55,988 nt of DNA from Bradyrhizobium cenepequi (GTDB lineage Bacteria > Pseudomonadota > Alphaproteobacteria > Rhizobiales > Xanthobacteraceae), in NCBI RefSeq assembly GCF_020329485.1, contig NZ_JAGKJI010000044.1, forward strand, positions 1 through 55,988, read 5' to 3'. The notes under the pieces were generated by a model. That model was not told the origin of the DNA. It searched no databases and saw nothing but the letters and a program-made list of their open reading frames with translations. Below are positions 52,605 to 55,988 of this stretch, in pieces. A program made the position numbers and the translations under genes. Within the stretch, counting starts at the first letter, position 1; each line of letters starts with the position of its first letter.

Positions 52605-54395
52605 ATGCCGATCTACAAAGCCCCAGTCGAAGATGTGAGCTTCCTGCTCAACGATGTCTTCCAGATCGACCGCTATGACAACCTGCCGGGTTTCACCGAT
52701 GCATCGGCCGATGTGCGCGAAGCAATCCTGGGCGAGGCGGCGAAGCTCTCCGAGGAAGTCTTGCAGCCGCTCAACCGTGTCGGCGACCTCGAAGGCTGCA
52801 AGCGCCATGACGACGGCTCGGTGACGACGCCGAAGGGTTTCAAGGAAGCCTTCAAGCAGGTGGCCGAAGGCGGCTGGCTCGGACTCTCGGCGCCGACCGA
52901 ATATGGCGGGCAGGGCCTGCCGGTGACGCTGAGCCAGGCGGTCAACGAATTCCAGATCTCGGCCAACATGGCGTTCTCCATGTATGGCGGGCTGACCATG
53001 GGCGCGACGGCGGCGCTGCTGGTGCACGGCACGGACGAGCAGAAGAAGACCTATGTTCCGAAGATGGCGGCGGGCGAATGGACCGGCACCATGAATCTCA
53101 CCGAGCCGCATTGCGGCACTGATCTCGGACTGTTGCGAACCAAGGCCGTGCGCCAGCCCGACGGCAGTTTCAAGATATCAGGCACCAAGATCTTCATCTC
53201 GGCCGGCGAGCACGACCTCACTGCGAACATCATCCATCTCGTGCTCGCGCGCATCGAAGGCGCGCCGGCCGGCATCAAGGGCGTGTCGCTGTTCGTGGTG
53301 CCGAAATTCCTGGTCAATGCCGACGGCTCGCTCGGCGCGCGCAATGGCGTCGCCTGCGGCTCGATCGAGCACAAGATGGGCATTCACGGCAATTCCACCT
53401 GTGTGATGAATTACGACAATGCCACCGGCTGGCTGATCGGCCAGGAGAACAAGGGCATGCAGGGCATGTTCGTGATGATGAATGAGGCCCGGCTCGGTGT
53501 CGCCGTGCAGGGGCTCGCGCAGTCCGAGGTCGCCTACCAGAACGCAGTGGCGTACGCGCGTGAGCGCCTGCAGGGCCGTTCGCTGACTGGCACGAAGGAG
53601 CCGGACAAGCCGGCCGACCCGATCATCGTACATCCCGACGTTCGCCGCACGCTGCTGACGATCCGCGCCTTCAACGAAGCGGCGCGCGCCATGGTGCTCT
53701 GGACCGCGCTGAAGAGCGACGTCGCCCACCGCTCCAACGATCCCAAGGATCGCCGGGAGGCCGACGACCATATGGGGCTGATGACGCCGGTCCTGAAAGG
53801 CGTGCTCACCGATACCGGCTTCGCTAACGCCGTACTGGCGCAGCAGATGTATGGTGGCCACGGCTACATCGCCGAGCAGGGCATGGAGCAGTTCGTGCGC
53901 GATGCCCGCATCTCCATGATCTATGAGGGCGCCAATGGCATCCAGGCGCTCGATCTCGTCGGCCGCAAGCTGCCACGGGACGGCGGCCGCGCGGTGATGG
54001 CATTCTTCGGCGAGGTCGGCGCTTACGCCAAAGAGCATGGTGCGGACGAGGCCATGAAGCCGTTCGTGACCCCGCTCTCGGCCGCGCTCGGCCATCTGCA
54101 GCAGGCGACCGGCTGGCTGATGCAGAACGCGATGACCAAGCCGGACAATGCCGGCACTGCTGCGACCGACTACATGAAATTGTTCGGCCTGGTCGCGCTC
54201 GCCTATATGTGGGCGCGGATGGCGAAGGTGGTGCAGGACAAGATCGCCGCCGGCGGCGCAACGCCTTACCTCTCGACCAAGCTCGTCACCGGCCGCTTCT
54301 TCATGGAGAAGCTGCTGCCGGAGACCGCCGTGCATCTTGCGCGCATCCAGAGCGGCAGTGACACCACGATGGAACTGGCCGCGGAGGCTTTCTGA
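52605..54395 (+). CDS. Acyl-CoA dehydrogenase
   Basis: A 596-aa flavoenzyme from ATG 52605 (MPIYKAPVEDVSFLLNDVFQ). This N-terminus is typical of the long acyl-CoA dehydrogenases with an extra C-terminal domain. It has FAD-binding MNLTEPHCGTDLGLLRTKAV and YGGHGYIAEQGMEQFVRDAR, and the probable catalytic Glu (about 444) in MIYEGANGIQALDL. It oxidises acyl-CoA to enoyl-CoA, the first step of beta-oxidation, giving electrons to ETF. It lies upstream of a thiolase, the last step. Confidence 0.94.
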   Translation: MPIYKAPVEDVSFLLNDVFQIDRYDNLPGFTDASADVREAILGEAAKLSEEVLQPLNRVGDLEGCKRHDDGSVTTPKGFKEAFKQVAEGGWLGLSAPTEYGGQGLPVTLSQAVNEFQISANMAFSMYGGLTMGATAALLVHGTDEQKKTYVPKMAAGEWTGTMNLTEPHCGTDLGLLRTKAVRQPDGSFKISGTKIFISAGEHDLTANIIHLVLARIEGAPAGIKGVSLFVVPKFLVNADGSLGARNGVACGSIEHKMGIHGNSTCVMNYDNATGWLIGQENKGMQGMFVMMNEARLGVAVQGLAQSEVAYQNAVAYARERLQGRSLTGTKEPDKPADPIIVHPDVRRTLLTIRAFNEAARAMVLWTALKSDVAHRSNDPKDRREADDHMGLMTPVLKGVLTDTGFANAVLAQQMYGGHGYIAEQGMEQFVRDARISMIYEGANGIQALDLVGRKLPRDGGRAVMAFFGEVGAYAKEHGADEAMKPFVTPLSAALGHLQQATGWLMQNAMTKPDNAGTAATDYMKLFGLVALAYMWARMAKVVQDKIAAGGATPYLSTKLVTGRFFMEKLLPETAVHLARIQSGSDTTMELAAEAF

Positions 54396-54437
54396 ACAAA
54401 CTTCCATGGCCAGCTCGCGATTTCGGCGCGGTTCGGC

Positions 54438-54466
54438 TATAATATTATGATCCTCATATAAGGAGG
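54438..54466 (+). promoter_or_regulatory. TATAAT box and strong Shine-Dalgarno of the thiolase gene
   Basis: TATAAT (54438-54443) lies 29 bases upstream of the thiolase ATG, and AAGGAGG (54460-54466) is a perfect Shine-Dalgarno 5 bases before it. The short leader suggests its own promoter in addition to readthrough. No clear -35 was found. Confidence 0.4.
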
Positions 54467-54471
54467 GCGTC

Positions 54472-55680
54472 ATGCCTGAGGCATATATCTACGATCACGT
54501 TCGTACCCCGCGCGGCCGCGGCAAGCCCGATGGCGCGCTGCATGAAGTCACGGCGCTGTCGCTCGCCACCGTGCCGCTCAAGGCGCTGAAGGAACGCAAC
54601 AATCTGGCCGAAGACGTTGTCGACGACGTCGTTCTCGGCATCGTCGATCCCGTCGGCGAGGCCGGCTCCGACATGGCTCGTTTCGCGGCGCTCAAGTCCG
54701 GCTTGGGTGAGAAGGTGCCGGGCGTGCAGATCAGCCGCTTCTGCGCTTCGGGGCTTGATGCCGTGAACTTTGCCGCGGCTCAGGTCATGAGTGGGCAGCA
54801 TGAGCTCGTGATCGGCGGCGGCGCGGAGTCGATGAGCCGCGTCGGCATCGGCGCGTCCGGCGGCGCCTGGCCGATGGACCCCTCGATGGCGGTGCCGGCC
54901 TATTTCATGCCGCAGGGCGTCTCGGCCGACCTGATCGCGACCAAATATGGCTTTTCGCGCGACGACGTCGACGCCTACGCGGTGCAGAGCCAGCAGCGCG
55001 CGGCGACGGCCTGGGACGAGGGCCGGTTCGACAAATCGGTCGTGCCGGTGAAGGACGTCAATGGCCTCACCATCCTCGCCAAGGACGAGCACATGCGGCC
55101 TTCGACGACGATGCAGTCGCTGGCGCAATTGCAGCCCTCCTTTGCGGCAATGGCCGCGATGGCGGGGTTCGATGCGGTGGCGGTGCAGTCGCATCCGGAG
55201 ATCGAGAAGGTCAACTATGTGCACCACGCCGGCAATTCCTCCGGCATTGTCGACGGCGCCGGCGCGGTGCTGCTCGGCAGCAAGGAAGCGGGCGCGAAAC
55301 ACGGCCTCAAGCCGCGGGCAAAAATCCGGGCCTTCGCCAATATCGGCTCGGAGCCCGCGATGATGCTGACCGGACCGGTCGACGTTACCGAAAAGCTGTT
55401 CGCGCGCTCCGGCATGAAGACGTCGGACATCGATCTATTCGAGCTCAACGAAGCCTTCGCCTCGGTGGTGCTGCGCTACATCCAGGCCTTCGACATCGAC
55501 AACGCCAAGATCAACGTCAATGGCGGCGCGATCGCGCTCGGCCATCCGCTTGGCGCGACCGGCGCGATGATCCTGGGCACCGTGCTCGACGAACTCGAGC
55601 GTACCGACAAGTCGACCGCGCTGGTGACGCTATGCATCGGCGGCGGCATGGGCACCGCGACGATCATCGAGCGGGTTTAA
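54472..55680 (+). CDS. Acetyl-CoA C-acyltransferase (thiolase)
   Basis: A 402-aa thiolase. It has Cys91 nucleophile in ISRFCASGLDAVNFAAAQVM, His358 in NVNGGAIALGHPLGATGA and Cys388 in TLCIGGGMGTATIIE, all intact, with N and C halves of normal length. It cleaves 3-ketoacyl-CoA or makes acetoacetyl-CoA. The upstream acyl-CoA dehydrogenase suggests a role in beta-oxidation. Downstream, an enoyl-CoA hydratase/3-hydroxyacyl-CoA dehydrogenase might be expected but is not seen before the window ends. Confidence 0.95.
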   Translation: MPEAYIYDHVRTPRGRGKPDGALHEVTALSLATVPLKALKERNNLAEDVVDDVVLGIVDPVGEAGSDMARFAALKSGLGEKVPGVQISRFCASGLDAVNFAAAQVMSGQHELVIGGGAESMSRVGIGASGGAWPMDPSMAVPAYFMPQGVSADLIATKYGFSRDDVDAYAVQSQQRAATAWDEGRFDKSVVPVKDVNGLTILAKDEHMRPSTTMQSLAQLQPSFAAMAAMAGFDAVAVQSHPEIEKVNYVHHAGNSSGIVDGAGAVLLGSKEAGAKHGLKPRAKIRAFANIGSEPAMMLTGPVDVTEKLFARSGMKTSDIDLFELNEAFASVVLRYIQAFDIDNAKINVNGGAIALGHPLGATGAMILGTVLDELERTDKSTALVTLCIGGGMGTATIIERV

Positions 55681-55988
55681 GGCGACATTGTCGTAGCAAC
55701 CATTAGATCGATAGGTTGTGGGCAATTGGATTGTCCGACGGCCGTTGAGCATGACGCCGTGCTCGCGGCCGTCAAGGCGTGGCCTGGCGGCAGCGTGGCG
55801 AGGGGAGAGATTGAGGCAACGGCCATCCTTGACGGCCACTGCGCGCGCCGTCGTGGAGACGGCAGGTCGGGACGAAGAAACGGTGCTCCGGTCGAACAAA
55901 GAAACTGGGTCAGGCAAGAGATGGGATCGCGGCTGCGGCCGCCGCCGGGGGCTTGTCGTGCCACGGCGTGCCGCGCGCCACGACGGTG
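55681..55988. other. Region after thiolase, no gene recognised
   Basis: 308 bases to the window edge, very GC-rich. Short frames on both strands (for example RAVAVKDGRCLNLSPRHAAA on the minus strand, AVLAAVKAWPGGSVARGEIE on the plus) do not match known families. It could be a repeat or the edge of a mobile element, but nothing can be confirmed. Confidence 0.3.

Noticed and set aside
55677..55964. A 95-codon minus-strand frame at the window edge
   Set aside because: Low-complexity text without any recognised family; overlaps other equally plausible frames.
1..55988. CRISPR array, prophage, rRNA operon or origin
   Set aside because: No regularly spaced direct repeats, no phage structural genes, no rRNA-like sequence and no DnaA-box cluster were seen on reading both strands.

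Overview
The window looks like chromosomal DNA of a Bradyrhizobium-type alphaproteobacterium (Nitrobacteraceae). The reasons are the high GC content, the gene order rpmH-rnpA-yidC-engB-argB, several intergenic palindromic repeat families typical of this group, BA14K and DUF1036 proteins, a PodJ-like Sel1 protein and a Nramp-related transporter. This assignment is inference from gene content; no 16S rRNA is present.

Layout. 1-290: 3' end of an IS4-family transposase. 423-6149: housekeeping block on the minus strand (L34, RNase P protein, YidC, EngB, a DUF423 membrane protein, ArgB), followed by a DUF1036 secreted protein; a clear sigma-70 promoter lies upstream of rpmH. 6524-8270: sensor histidine kinase, then tRNA-Arg(ACG). 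8271-16700: accessory region next to the tRNA with single unrelated genes (DUF1993, methyltransferase, GDCCVxC protein plus CcdA-like protein, Tat-exported hydrolase, ketopantoate-reductase-like enzyme, small secreted proteins), gene remnants, dispersed repeats and a degenerate copy of the tRNA 3' end. It resembles an eroded island, though no integrase is visible.

16801-29362: a complete chemotaxis-type signalling cluster. A divergent HD-GYP response regulator faces STAS-cheY-cheA-cheW-mcp-mcp-cheW-cheR-cheB and a soluble receptor-like protein. The gaps cheW-mcp, mcp-mcp, mcp-cheW and cheR-cheB each contain an inverted repeat able to form a stem-loop. 29377-32375: a small polysaccharide block (polymerase-like membrane protein, NeuD/PglD-type acyltransferase, 5'-truncated DegT aminotransferase). 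It abuts head to head a 5'-truncated P-type ATPase at about 32380, so two broken genes meet at one breakpoint.

34456-37324: an internally deleted mcp, then NnrS, pseudoazurin and a divergent Crp/Fnr regulator, a nitrogen-oxide or low-oxygen respiration theme. 37532-42648: small proteins, a stacked repeat region, a LysR regulator divergent from an EamA exporter, a Nramp-related transporter and two small secreted proteins. 42835-47668: OmpR-type two-component system, TIGR02186/TauE pair, Clp-like periplasmic protein. 47752-51117: PodJ-like protein. 51315-55680: PadR regulator with a probable palindromic operator, a SnoaL-like protein, acyl-CoA dehydrogenase and thiolase.

The most notable observations are the double-truncation breakpoint at about 32380, the internally deleted mcp minigene, the stem-loops in the che operon gaps, the soluble receptor-like protein, the CcdA-like gene with a 5-bp duplication at its start, and the degenerate tRNA-end duplication.
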